Positions 43,054-50,711 of a stretch of 64,000 bases of DNA are shown here, piece by piece (within the stretch, counting starts at the first letter, position 1; each line of letters begins with the position of its first letter). Both the position numbers and the translations under genes were made by a program. This DNA comes from Allobosea sp. CRIB-10 (GTDB taxonomy: Bacteria; Pseudomonadota; Alphaproteobacteria; Rhizobiales; Beijerinckiaceae). The notes below the pieces were generated by a model, which did no database searches, had not been told where the DNA came from, and saw only the letters and a list, made by a program, of their open reading frames with translations. The stretch lies in contig NZ_FOKP01000008.1 in NCBI RefSeq assembly GCF_900112185.1, positions 1 through 64,000 on the forward strand. Direction: 5' to 3'.

Positions 43054-43863
43054 CTACACCGCCCCGTCGCGCCTGCCGCCGCGATGCTCGCCGGCCAGTT
43101 TTCGGATCGCCCAGAAATAGGCCGGGTAAGGCAGCAACCGCATCCCCTTCATCAGCCAGGCGAGACGACGGGGGAAGACGATCTCGAAGCCGCCTCGGGC
43201 AAAGCCCTCGACGATGCGCGCGGCCGCCGCCTCCAGCGACACCATGAACGGCATCGGAAAGCTGTTGCGCTTGGTCATCGGAGTTTCGACGAAACCCGGA
43301 TTGACCAATTGCAGCCGGATGCCGTGCCGTTCGCAATCGAACCGCAGCGCCTCGCAGAGATGGATCGCAGCCGCCTTGGAGGCTCCGTAGGCGGCCGCGC
43401 CCGGCAGGCCGCGATAGCCCGCCAGCGAGGCGTTGACCGCGATCTGGCCCTTGCCGCGCGAGGCCATGCGCTCGGCGACGGCGGCGGCGCCTCGCACGAC
43501 ACCGATGAGATTGACCGCGAAGACCTGCTCAAAGGCGGCGACGTCGATCAGGCCCGGTCCGTTGCGCGGGGCGATGCCGGCATTGAGGAAGGCGAGCGCG
43601 ATCGGCCCGTGCACGCTCTCGATGCCCTCGACCACTGCGGCCATGGCGGCGGGATCGGCGACGTCGCCGACATGGGCGACGATCCGCCCCGGCAGCCCCC
43701 CGGCGCTGAGCGCCAGCGCCTCGAGCTTGTCGAGCCGGCGCGCCGTCGCGGCGACCGTCCAGCCGCGCCGCGCCAGTTCCAACGCCACAGCCGCGCCGAT
43801 GCCGGAGCTCGCCCCGGTCACCCAGGCGACGCCATCCTGCGGTTCGATGCGCGGCGGGGTCAT
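43054..43863 (-). CDS. SDR family NAD(P)-dependent oxidoreductase
   Basis: A 269-residue classical short-chain dehydrogenase. The cofactor motif is AWVTGASSGIGAAVALELAR near residue 13, then HVGDVADPAAMAAVVEGIES with the adenine-binding Asp, FLNAGIAPRNGPG, and the catalytic Ser...Tyr-x-x-x-Lys in GAAAYGASKAAAIHLCEALR. The C-terminus is hydrophobic and basic (RLAWLMKGMRLLPYPAYFWA), which may anchor it to the membrane. The substrate is unknown. ATG 43863 is selected because it precedes the Rossmann strand closely. It is monocistronic and divergent from the AlaX gene. Confidence 0.92.
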   Translation of the reverse strand: MTPPRIEPQDGVAWVTGASSGIGAAVALELARRGWTVAATARRLDKLEALALSAGGLPGRIVAHVGDVADPAAMAAVVEGIESVHGPIALAFLNAGIAPRNGPGLIDVAAFEQVFAVNLIGVVRGAAAVAERMASRGKGQIAVNASLAGYRGLPGAAAYGASKAAAIHLCEALRFDCERHGIRLQLVNPGFVETPMTKRNSFPMPFMVSLEAAAARIVEGFARGGFEIVFPRRLAWLMKGMRLLPYPAYFWAIRKLAGEHRGGRRDGAV

Positions 43864-44021
43864 GTCTCGATCGGGCCTCCATGCCGCGGCAGTCTTGTGC
43901 CGGACCCTAGTGATGACAGGCCCGCAGCGGAAGCCCTGCCGATGACGTGGCCACTTGGCCTCCACCGGCTTTTCCAGCCCGGCCTCGCCTGCGATAAACC
44001 GAGCGACCCATGGAGATCGCG

Positions 44022-44738
44022 ATGCCGACCGAATTGCTGTTCCGAGACGATGCCTACCTGACCGAAACGCAAGCGACCGTCGTCGCGATCAATGAGCGCG
44101 GCGGCATCGAGCTCGATCGGACCGTATTCTACGCCACCGGCGGCGGCCAGCCGGGCGATGCCGGCGTGCTCGTCCGCGGCGACGGCTCCGAAATCGCGAT
44201 CGGCACCGCGATCTACAATCCCGAGGACAAGAGCCGCGTCCTGCATGTCCCGCTCGAAGGCCAGGCGGCGCCCGCCATCGGCGATATCTTGACGGCGAAG
44301 CTCGACTGGGAACGCCGGCTGAAGCGCATGCGCATCCATACAGCCTTGCACCTGCTCAGCGTCGTCCTGCCCTATCCGGTCACCGGCGGCGCGATCGGCG
44401 ACGGCGACGGAAGGCTCGACTTCGACATCCCCGAAGGCGGGCTCGACAAGGCCGATCTGACCGAGAAGCTCAACGCCCTGGTGGCGAAGAACGCAGCGAT
44501 CAGCGAGCGCTGGATCACCGACGAAGAGCTCGATGCCAATCCCGGCCTGGTCAAGACGATGTCGGTCAAGCCGCCACGCGGCTCAGGCCGGGTCCGGCTG
44601 GTCTCGATCGAGGGCATCGACCTGCAGCCCTGCGGCGGCACGCATGTGCGCAACACCTCGGAGATCGGTGCGGTCGCAGTCACCGATGTCGAGAAGAAGG
44701 GCAAGCAGAATCGGCGCGTGCGCATCGCACTCGCGTGA
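44022..44738 (+). CDS. alanyl-tRNA editing protein (AlaX type)
   Basis: A 238-residue stand-alone editing domain that deacylates Ser-tRNA(Ala) or Gly-tRNA(Ala). The zinc ligands are visible as the HxxxH of RMRIHTALHLLSVVLPYP near residue 108 and the Cys/His of LQPCGGTHVRNTSEIGAVAV near 205. The N-terminal half keeps the glycine-rich TVFYATGGGQPGDAGVL of the AlaRS second domain, which fits the AlaX-M form. GGAG nine bases upstream supports ATG 44022 over ATG 44010. It lies 48 bases before the sulfurtransferase gene on the same strand. Confidence 0.94.
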   Translation: MPTELLFRDDAYLTETQATVVAINERGGIELDRTVFYATGGGQPGDAGVLVRGDGSEIAIGTAIYNPEDKSRVLHVPLEGQAAPAIGDILTAKLDWERRLKRMRIHTALHLLSVVLPYPVTGGAIGDGDGRLDFDIPEGGLDKADLTEKLNALVAKNAAISERWITDEELDANPGLVKTMSVKPPRGSGRVRLVSIEGIDLQPCGGTHVRNTSEIGAVAVTDVEKKGKQNRRVRIALA

Positions 44739-44786
44739 AGTTTCCATCATAACATCCTGAGAACAGACTCTTTCAAGGAACCGCGC

Positions 44787-45647
44787 ATGGCCCGCAACGA
44801 CATCTTCGTTTCCACGCAATGGCTGGCAGAGCGGCTCGACGCGCCGGATATCGTCATCGTCGATGGCTCCTTCTACCTCCCTGCCCAGAACCGCGATGCC
44901 GATGCCGAATATTTGCAGCAGCGCATTCCCGGCGCGGTGCGTTTCGACATCGACGCGATCAAGGACGAGAATTCCAGCCTGCCGCACATGCTGCCGCGGC
45001 CGGACGCGTTTGCCGCCGCGGTCGGTGCCATGGGCATCGGCGACGGCATGCGCATCGTCGTCTATGACGGGCTTGGCCTGTTCTCGGCGCCGCGCGTGCG
45101 CTGGACCTTCCAGACTTTCGGCGCCAAGGACGTGGTCATCCTCGAAGGCGGTCTGCCGCAATGGCTGGCCGAAGGCCGGCCCGTGAGGGAAGGCGCGCCA
45201 CGTATCCGTGCGCCGCGCACGTTCACCGCCAGGCTCGACCATTCCGCCGTCGCCGACATCGACGACGTGGCGCGGGCGCTTGAGAGCGGCGCGATCCAGG
45301 TGGTCGATGCCCGCCCGGCCGATCGCTTCCACGGCGAAGCGCCGGAGCCGCGCCCGGGCCTGCGCTCCGGCCATATGCCCGGCGCGCTCAACCTGCCCTC
45401 CTCGACGCTGGTGGCCGATGGCAAGCTCAAGGAACCGGAAGCCCTCGCCGCTGCCTTCCGCGAGGCCGGCGTCGACATCGACAAGCCGCTGCTGACCAGC
45501 TGCGGCTCGGGTGTCTCGGCGGTGATCCTGTCGACGGCTCTGGAGCTGCTCGGCAAGCCGGCGCGCGCAGTCTATGACGGCTCCTGGGCCGAATGGGGCG
45601 CGAGCGAGCGCCCGGTCGCGACCGGGCCGGCGAAACAGAAGGACTGA
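44787..45647 (+). CDS. sseA: 3-mercaptopyruvate sulfurtransferase
   Basis: A 286-residue two-rhodanese-domain enzyme that transfers sulfur from 3-mercaptopyruvate to thiol acceptors or cyanide. The inactive N-terminal domain begins VSTQWLAERLDAPDIVIVDG. The active C-terminal domain carries the loop CGSGVSAVIL near residue 236, the CG[S/G]GV[T/S]A form diagnostic of mercaptopyruvate rather than thiosulfate specificity. The substrate Arg pair is in RPGLRSGHMPGALNLP. No signal peptide is present. It follows the AlaX gene and ends before a repeat-containing gap. Confidence 0.94.
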   Translation: MARNDIFVSTQWLAERLDAPDIVIVDGSFYLPAQNRDADAEYLQQRIPGAVRFDIDAIKDENSSLPHMLPRPDAFAAAVGAMGIGDGMRIVVYDGLGLFSAPRVRWTFQTFGAKDVVILEGGLPQWLAEGRPVREGAPRIRAPRTFTARLDHSAVADIDDVARALESGAIQVVDARPADRFHGEAPEPRPGLRSGHMPGALNLPSSTLVADGKLKEPEALAAAFREAGVDIDKPLLTSCGSGVSAVILSTALELLGKPARAVYDGSWAEWGASERPVATGPAKQKD

Positions 45648-45658
45648 AGCGCACGATC

Positions 45659-45773
45659 TCGTCATGGCGAGGAGCGCAGCGAGGAAGCATGTCGAGCGAG
45701 CCCTGCTGGATTGCTTCGCGGAGCTGTCCTCGGGCTTGCCGAAGGCAAGACCCCGGGAGTTCGCAATGATGGA
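45659..45773. repeat. GC-rich intergenic palindromic repeat
   Basis: CGTCATGGCGAGGAGCGCAG at about 45660 is matched in reverse by the right end near TTCGCAATGATGG (45761-45773), with TGCTTCGCGGAG and GGAAGCA inside. This is the common 'cgtcattgcgaggagcgcagc' class of repeat in Hyphomicrobiales. It lies between sseA and the Anbu gene and holds no gene. Confidence 0.6.
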
Positions 45774-45856
45774 GAGATCAGCGCCAAAATTGCATGAGCC
45801 TCCCTTGGCAGAGGCGGCAACCCTGCGCATGCTGCATCCGTTCTGGGGAGCCGCTC

Positions 45857-46606
45857 ATGACCTATTGCCTCGGGATCCTGCTGCCGTCGGGGCTGATCCT
45901 CGCCTCAGATTCCCGCTCCAGCGCCGGTGTCGACCAGATCGCCGTGGTCAAGAAGCTTGCTCTGTTCGAGGTACCGGGCGAGCGGGTGATCGCGATCCTC
46001 TCCGCCGGGAACCTCGCGACGACTCAGGCCGTGATCACCATGATCCGCCAGTACACCAAGCATAAGCAGGACAGCGCCGCCGGCGGCGAGAACCGCGACA
46101 TCCTGGCGGCGCGCACCATGTTCGACGTGGCGCAGATCGTCGGCGGCGTGCTGCGCGAGGTGCTGCGGCTCAACCGCAGCTTCGTCGAGCCCTATGGCGA
46201 CCCCAATGGCTCCTTTATCATCGCCGGCCAGATCGCCGGCGAGCCGCATCGGCTCTTCCAGGTCTATTCGGCCGGCAACTTCGTCGAGGCCTCCGGGCGG
46301 ACCCAGTTCCTTCAGCTCGGCGAGACCAAATACGGCAAGCCGATCCTCGACCGGGCCCTGCAGGAAGCGAGCGGCCTCGACGAGGCAGCCAAGCTGGCGC
46401 TGCTCTCCTTCGATGCGACGGTGCGCTCGAATCTCTCGGTCGCGCCACCGATCGACCTCTTGCGCTACGAAGCCGACAGCTTCTCGACCCGGCATCTCGC
46501 CAAATACGACAGCAACCACCCCTATTGGGCCGATCTGCGCCAGCGCTACAGCGACGGGCTCTCGGCGCTGGTGGCGAGCCTGCCGGCGCCCGACTTCCAG
46601 AGCTGA
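45857..46606 (+). CDS. Anbu-type proteasome-related peptidase
   Basis: A 249-residue proteasome beta-like (Ntn-hydrolase) protein of the bacterial Anbu family. The start is decided by chemistry: MTYCLGILLPSGLILASDSR places Thr2 as the N-terminal nucleophile once Met is removed, with Asp18 and Lys32/33 at the proteasome Asp17/Lys33 positions. The body keeps the ERVIAILSAGNLATTQAVIT and NGSFIIAGQIAGEPHRLFQV blocks. A longer reading from 45794 would bury the nucleophile and is rejected. Anbu assembles into helical or ring-like oligomers, and its substrates are unclear. Its usual neighbours (a transglutaminase-like protein, an alpha-E protein and an ATP-grasp protein) are absent here. Confidence 0.92.
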   Translation: MTYCLGILLPSGLILASDSRSSAGVDQIAVVKKLALFEVPGERVIAILSAGNLATTQAVITMIRQYTKHKQDSAAGGENRDILAARTMFDVAQIVGGVLREVLRLNRSFVEPYGDPNGSFIIAGQIAGEPHRLFQVYSAGNFVEASGRTQFLQLGETKYGKPILDRALQEASGLDEAAKLALLSFDATVRSNLSVAPPIDLLRYEADSFSTRHLAKYDSNHPYWADLRQRYSDGLSALVASLPAPDFQS

Positions 46607-47314
46607 TTACTGCAGCAGCGTGATCATCGCCGCATAGCCACGGCGACGGGCATGCTCGAGCGGCGTGGTGCCCTCGCGATCGGCGAGGTCGCGGCGCGCG
46701 CCGGCGGCGACCAGCGCCTTCACCGTCTCGACATGGCGCGGGCCGCCATTGCCGAGGATCACGGCCTCGATCAAGGCGGTCCAGCCGAGATTGTTGACAT
46801 GGTCGAGCGGCGCGCCAGCGGCGATCAGGTCGCGGACCACGCCATCATGGCCGAGATGGGCGGCCGCAATCAACGCCGTGCCGAGATAGGGGCTGGTGAT
46901 GGCGCGCGGATCGCCGCCGATGGCGAGCGCGGTGCGCATGGTCTCGAGATCATCGGCGACGGCCGCGATGGTGATCGCGTCATAGGCGCGGCCGTCGAGC
47001 GCACGCGGATCAGCGCCCGCCGTGGCGAGCTCGCGCATCGCCTCGCGCTGGCGGGCATGGGCAGCAGTCAGCAATGCGGTGCGGCCCTCGCCGTCGCGGG
47101 TTTCGAGGTTGCGGCCGGCCGCTATCGCTTGCCGCAGCGCCGAAAGATCCCCGCGATAGGCTGCCAGATGCAGCCCCTCATAGGCCGACACCTCGGCTGG
47201 AGACGGAGGAAGCTGGGCGCCGGCCGTCCCGCCCAAGCCCAAGATCGCCACCATGAGCAGTGCCGAAAATCCATTTCGGCAAACGTTCGCCCCGCGTCGT
47301 TTCGTCTCAGGCAT
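46607..47314 (-). CDS. exported ankyrin-repeat protein
   Basis: A 235-residue protein with a Sec leader (FSALLMVAILGLGGTAGA, residues about 16-33) and five to six ankyrin repeats over residues 45-235. Repeat cores are recognisable in EGLHLAAYRGDLSALRQAIA, EGRTALLTAAHARQREAMRE, LGTALIAAAHLGHDGVVRDL, LGWTALIEAVILGNGGPRHV and EGTTPLEHARRRGYAAMITL. One repeat (AYDAITIAAVADDLETMRTA) is divergent. A periplasmic protein-binding role is inferred. It is convergent with the Anbu gene; the stop codons abut at 46606/46607. Its upstream region also contains the promoter of the predicted sRNA on the other strand. Confidence 0.9.
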   Translation of the reverse strand: MPETKRRGANVCRNGFSALLMVAILGLGGTAGAQLPPSPAEVSAYEGLHLAAYRGDLSALRQAIAAGRNLETRDGEGRTALLTAAHARQREAMRELATAGADPRALDGRAYDAITIAAVADDLETMRTALAIGGDPRAITSPYLGTALIAAAHLGHDGVVRDLIAAGAPLDHVNNLGWTALIEAVILGNGGPRHVETVKALVAAGARRDLADREGTTPLEHARRRGYAAMITLLQ

Positions 47315-47398
47315 CTGCTTGCGCCCCCCATTTTCGCGCGATTGGTGCGAAAAATCGCATTTTGCACAAATTAAGGTCAGCCTTGCTGTCCCTTCCCT

Positions 47399-47427
47399 CT
47401 TGCGGGCTGAGCCGGAGCACCCTATTT
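47399..47427 (+). promoter_or_regulatory. predicted promoter of the MmgR-like sRNA
   Basis: CTTGCG at 47399-47404 and CTATTT at 47422-47427 are separated by 17 bases. This fits the alphaproteobacterial housekeeping consensus (CTTGAC-N17-CTATAT). Transcription would begin near 47433-47436, exactly where the first hairpin of the predicted sRNA starts. Confidence 0.6.
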
Positions 47428-47433
47428 CCGGTG

Positions 47434-47518
47434 CACCGCAGCAGAGATGTTGCGGCGCCCTCCTTGGGCGTTTCCTCCCTAGACTTGGGCCTGCGCTCCG
47501 GCGTGGGCCTTTTTCTTT
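47434..47518 (+). ncRNA. suhB/MmgR (alpha-r8)-like small RNA
   Basis: A compact non-coding transcript is predicted in the gap between the ankyrin and TOBE genes. It has three stems. CCGCAGC (47436-47442) pairs with GTTGCGG (47449-47455). CGCCC (47456-47460) pairs with GGGCG (47466-47470). GGCCTGCGC (47488-47496) pairs with GCGTGGGCC (47501-47509), followed by TTTTTCTTT. Between stems 2 and 3 lies the unpaired decamer TTTCCTCCCT (47471-47480), the invariant core of the rhizobial MmgR/suhB family as recalled. The length of about 80 nt fits MmgR (about 77 nt). The decamer resembles an anti-Shine-Dalgarno sequence, so base-pairing to mRNA ribosome sites is the likely mode. No reading frame is present. 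Confidence 0.78.
47488..47518 (+). terminator. Rho-independent terminator of the sRNA
   Basis: A nine-pair stem (two G-T pairs) with the tetraloop TCCG is followed directly by TTTTTCTTT. It is the strongest intrinsic terminator noticed in the window. It points along the plus strand, where no protein gene ends nearby (the last one stops at 46606), which is itself evidence for a short RNA. Confidence 0.85.
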
Positions 47519-47558
47519 GCTGAGAAGGCTAGCGCGGCCAGGATCAGCCGCGCAACGA

Positions 47559-47765
47559 TCAGTCGATCGCGATCATCATGTCGGAGGCCTTGACCACGGC
47601 GTAGGCCTGCTGCCCGACCGGGAGCTTAAGCTCGACGTCGGCGGCATTGGTGATCGCCGAGGTGACGATGGCGCCGCCGACGTCGAGCTTAACATGAGCG
47701 GTGGTCGCGCCCTTCACGATTTCCACGATGGCTCCCTTGAGCTGGTTGCTGGCGGAAATCTTCAT
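47559..47765 (-). CDS. molybdenum-pterin-binding TOBE (Mop) protein
   Basis: A 68-residue single TOBE/Mop domain. It begins MKISASNQLKGAIVEIVKGA, has the strand TTAHVKLDVGGAIVTSAITN and ends LPVGQQAYAVVKASDMMIAI, the standard molbindin pattern. Single-domain Mop proteins assemble into rings that bind molybdate or tungstate and act as a store or sensor. It is divergent from modA over a region containing a ModE-like operator, so both genes are probably repressed when molybdate is plentiful. ATG 47765 is chosen; the longer reading from 47849 is spurious. Confidence 0.93.
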   Translation of the reverse strand: MKISASNQLKGAIVEIVKGATTAHVKLDVGGAIVTSAITNAADVELKLPVGQQAYAVVKASDMMIAID

Positions 47766-47831
47766 GCTGGCCTTCTTGATCTGACAAGCTCGCGAGCCCG
47801 CACCGAGCGGACTCGACCTTTGGTCACTCGC

Positions 47832-47855
47832 CGTTATATTCGGCTGCACATAGCG
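47832..47855. promoter_or_regulatory. ModE-type operator upstream of modA
   Basis: CGTTATAT (47832-47839) and ACATAGCG (47848-47855) flank an 8-base spacer. The half-sites are inverted (CGTTATAT versus CGCTATGT, 6 of 8 equal). Sequence and spacing match the E. coli modA operator as recalled (CGTTATAT-N8-ACATAACG) in all but one half-site base. It ends 26 bases before the modA start and lies 66 bases from the divergent TOBE gene, so one site could control both. Confidence 0.8.
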
Positions 47856-47881
47856 ACAGCGACCGCAGCGAGGACCGCCTC

Positions 47882-48688
47882 ATGCCATCCACCCGCCGAA
47901 CCGTCCTGGGTTTTACCGCTGCGCTGCTGATCGGCGCCGCTTCCTTCACCGGCCCTGCCTTCGCCCAGAGCAAGGAACTGGTGATCTTCGCTGCCGCGAG
48001 CCTGAAGAACGCGCTCGACGAGGCCGCGGCCAACTGGGTCAAGGAAAGCGGCAAGCCGGCGCCGAAGATCTCCTATGCGGCGAGCAACGCGCTGGCGAAG
48101 CAGCTCGAACAGGGCGCGCCGGCCGACCTCTTCCTTTCGGCCGATCTCGACTGGATGGACTACGCCCAGCAGAAGAACCTGATCGTTAGGGAGAGCCGGG
48201 TCAGCCTGCTCGCCAACCGGATCGCGCTGATCGCCCCCGCCGACGCCAAGGCCATGGCGACGCTCGCGCCGGGCGTCGACCTCTCCGCCGCGCTCGGCCA
48301 GGGCCGGCTCGCCATGGGCAATGTCGATTCGGTGCCGGCCGGCAAATACGGCAAGGCGGCGCTGGAGAAGCTCGGCGGCTGGGACAAGATCAAGGACAAG
48401 ATCGCGCAGAGCGACAATGTCCGCGCCGCGCTGCTCCTGGTCTCGCGCGGGGAGGCGCCGCTCGGCATCGTCTACACCACCGACGCGGCCGCCGATCCGA
48501 AGGTCAAGGTAATCGCGACCTTCCCGGAGGATACGCACCCGCCAATTATCTACCCGGTCGCCATCACCAAGGCATCGGCCAATCCCGACGCACAGGCCTT
48601 TCTGACCTGGCTGCGCGGCAACGGCGCCAAGGCCAGCTTCGAGAAGCAGGGCTTCACGGTGCTGAACAAGCCCGCTTCCTCATCGTGA
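47882..48688 (+). CDS. modA: molybdate ABC transporter substrate-binding protein ModA
   Basis: A 268-residue periplasmic binding protein. The leader STRRTVLGFTAALLIGAASF (with an RR pair) is cleaved near AFAQ. The mature part begins ELVIFAAASLKNALDEAAAN, with the Ala-Ala-Ser oxyanion loop, and continues with YAASNALAKQLEQGAPADLF and GNVDSVPAGKYGKAALEKLG, all standard ModA blocks. It delivers molybdate (or tungstate) to ModBC. A ModE-type operator lies just upstream. A palindromic repeat of about 150 bases separates it from modB, so the operon is interrupted but probably still co-transcribed. Confidence 0.96.
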   Translation: MPSTRRTVLGFTAALLIGAASFTGPAFAQSKELVIFAAASLKNALDEAAANWVKESGKPAPKISYAASNALAKQLEQGAPADLFLSADLDWMDYAQQKNLIVRESRVSLLANRIALIAPADAKAMATLAPGVDLSAALGQGRLAMGNVDSVPAGKYGKAALEKLGGWDKIKDKIAQSDNVRAALLLVSRGEAPLGIVYTTDAAADPKVKVIATFPEDTHPPIIYPVAITKASANPDAQAFLTWLRGNGAKASFEKQGFTVLNKPASSS

Positions 48689-48722
48689 AGCTTTCTCTGC
48701 GAAAGGCCGATCGCCTGCGCTC

Positions 48723-48870
48723 CTCCCTTCCCCCTTGTGGGGAAGGGTTGGGGATGGGGGGCGAACGACCGGGTGAGCGGTTGATTGTAGAGGCCGCTCG
48801 GCCCGATATCCGGCGAAGTCATTCCAACTTTGCGCCCCCCACCCCTACCCCTCCCCGCAAGGGGGAGGGG
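48723..48870. repeat. large palindromic repeat between modA and modB
   Basis: The left arm (48723-48765) starts CTCCCTTCCCCCTTG and ends GGGGGGCGAA. The right arm (48829-48870) starts TTTGCGCCCCCC and ends AAGGGGGAGGGG. The arms are near-perfect reverse complements and each contains its own small hairpin. The wording is the 'cctccccgcaagggggagg' class of intergenic repeat seen in many alphaproteobacteria. The 232-base gap has no gene. Such a structure can stabilise the upstream modA message or reduce read-through. Confidence 0.75.
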
Positions 48871-48920
48871 TTTCCCGCGCCTTCGTTCAGGTTCGCAGAG
48901 CAATCCGAAAGGGATTGCTC

Positions 48921-49619
48921 GTGAGCGACTGGCTGTCCCCGGAGGAGTGGACGGCTGTCCGCCTCAGCCTGATCGTCGCCACCACAGCCATGCTGGCGAG
49001 CCTGCCCCTGGGGCTCGCCGTCGCCTGGCTGCTGGCGCGTGGACGTTTCTGGGGCAAGTCGCTGCTCGACGCCGTCATCCATCTGCCGCTGATCCTGCCG
49101 CCGGTGGTCACCGGCTATCTCCTCTTGATCGGCTTCGGCCGGCGCGGGCCGATCGGCCAGTTCCTGCATGACTGGTTCGGCATCGTCCTCTCCTTCCGCT
49201 GGACCGGGGCGGCCCTCGCCTGCGCGGTGATGGGCTTTCCGCTGATGGTCCGGGCGATCCGGCTCTCGATCGAGGCGATCGACCGCAAGCTCGAAGATGC
49301 CGCGGGCACGCTCGGCGCCGGGCCGTTCTGGGTGTTCCTGACGGTGACGCTGCCGCTCGCTCTGCCCGGCATCCTCGCCGGCATGATCCTGTGCTTCGCC
49401 AAGGCGATGGGCGAGTTCGGCGCGACCATCACCTTCGTCTCCAATATCCCCGGCGAGACGCAGACCCTGCCCTCGGCAATCTACACCTTCACCCAGGTGC
49501 CCAATGGCGATGCCGGCGCGATGCGACTGACCCTGATCTCGATCGCGATCTCGGTTGCCGCGCTGTTCGCCTCGGAATTCCTGGCGCGGATGGTCGGCCG
49601 GCGGATCGCCGTCGAATGA
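48921..49619 (+). CDS. modB: molybdate ABC transporter permease ModB
   Basis: A 232-residue inner-membrane permease with five helices. The family loop facing ModC reads EDAAGTLGAGPFWVFLTVTL near residue 120 (EAA motif). The N-terminus is SDWLSPEEWTAVRLSLIVAT. It pairs with two ModC subunits to import molybdate. The start is GTG 48921: AAAGGGA lies about nine bases upstream, while a TTG two codons earlier touches that site and is not usable. The stop overlaps the modC start in an ATGA arrangement (49616-49619). Confidence 0.95.
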   Translation: MSDWLSPEEWTAVRLSLIVATTAMLASLPLGLAVAWLLARGRFWGKSLLDAVIHLPLILPPVVTGYLLLIGFGRRGPIGQFLHDWFGIVLSFRWTGAALACAVMGFPLMVRAIRLSIEAIDRKLEDAAGTLGAGPFWVFLTVTLPLALPGILAGMILCFAKAMGEFGATITFVSNIPGETQTLPSAIYTFTQVPNGDAGAMRLTLISIAISVAALFASEFLARMVGRRIAVE

Positions 49620-50707
49620 GCGCGGTCATCGAGGTTTCCGTGGCGCATCGGCTGGGCGCCTTTTCGCTCGATGCAGGTTTTGCCTCCGACGGGCGCCTGA
49701 CGGCGCTGTTCGGCCGCTCCGGCTCGGGCAAGACCTCGCTGGTCAATGTGATCTCCGGCCTGATCCGGCCGCAGGCAGGACGCGTCGTCATCGACGGTCG
49801 GGTGATGGTCGACAGCGCCGCCGGCGTCTTCGTGCCCAAGCACAGGCGCCGCATCGGCTATGTCTTCCAGGAGGCGCGGCTCTTCCCGCATCTCTCCGTC
49901 AAGCAGAACCTGCTCTATGGCCGCTGGTTTGCGCCGAAGGCCGAGGATGGCGGCAGCAGGCTGGACGACGTGCTCGACCTGCTCGGCATCGGCCATCTGC
50001 TGCAGCGGCAGCCAGGCGCGCTCTCCGGCGGCGAGAAGCAGCGCGTCGCGATCGGCCGCGCCTTGCTGGCCAAGCCGCGGCTGCTGCTGATGGACGAGCC
50101 GCTCGCTTCGCTGGACGAGCAGCGCAAGGCCGAGATCCTTCCTTACATCGAGCGCCTGCGCGACGGCTTCGGCATCCCGATCGTCTATGTCTCGCATTCG
50201 ATCGCCGAGGTGGCGCGGCTCGCCACCCATCTCGTCATCCTCGACCAGGGCAAGGTCTCGATGAGCGGGCCGACCGCCGAGTTGATGTCCCGGCCCGACG
50301 TGCCGATCCTCTCCGCCGCCGCGGAAGCCGGCGCGATCCTCGAAGCGCGCGTGCTGCGGCATGAGCCGGAACACGGCCTGACGATCCTGGAGACTGCGGC
50401 CGGGCCGTTGCAGATTGCCCGGCGCAAGGTGTCGGAGGGGACCGCCCTGCGCGTGCGCATCCTCGCCAGCGACGTAATGCTCAGCCTGAAGCCGCTCGGC
50501 GGGATCAGCGCCCTCAACGTCCTACCGGGACAGATCTCGGCGATCGGGGCTCCTCACGGCGATGGTGGCGCGCTGGAGGTCAGGCTCGACTGCAGCGGCG
50601 CCGGCCTGCTCGCCCGCCTCACCGTGAAATCGGCCGAGCAGTTGCGGCTCAAGCCCGGCAGCAAGGTCTATGCTGTGATCAAGAGCGTCTCGATCGACAC
50701 GCCGTGA
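49616..50707 (+). CDS. modC: molybdate ABC transporter ATP-binding protein ModC
   Basis: A 363-residue importer ATPase. Walker A is ALFGRSGSGKTSLVNVISGL, the Q-loop RRIGYVFQEARLFPHLSVKQ, the signature GALSGGEKQRVAIGRALLAK, Walker B RLLLMDEPLASLD, and the H-loop VYVSHSIAEVARL. The C-terminal TOBE domain (about residues 295-360) ends in LKPGSKVYAVIKSVSI, which can bind molybdate and trans-inhibit the transporter. It is translationally coupled to modB. The convergent ModE-like gene ends 4 bases beyond its stop. Confidence 0.97.
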   Translation: MSAVIEVSVAHRLGAFSLDAGFASDGRLTALFGRSGSGKTSLVNVISGLIRPQAGRVVIDGRVMVDSAAGVFVPKHRRRIGYVFQEARLFPHLSVKQNLLYGRWFAPKAEDGGSRLDDVLDLLGIGHLLQRQPGALSGGEKQRVAIGRALLAKPRLLLMDEPLASLDEQRKAEILPYIERLRDGFGIPIVYVSHSIAEVARLATHLVILDQGKVSMSGPTAELMSRPDVPILSAAAEAGAILEARVLRHEPEHGLTILETAAGPLQIARRKVSEGTALRVRILASDVMLSLKPLGGISALNVLPGQISAIGAPHGDGGALEVRLDCSGAGLLARLTVKSAEQLRLKPGSKVYAVIKSVSIDTP

Positions 50708-50711
50708 ATTT

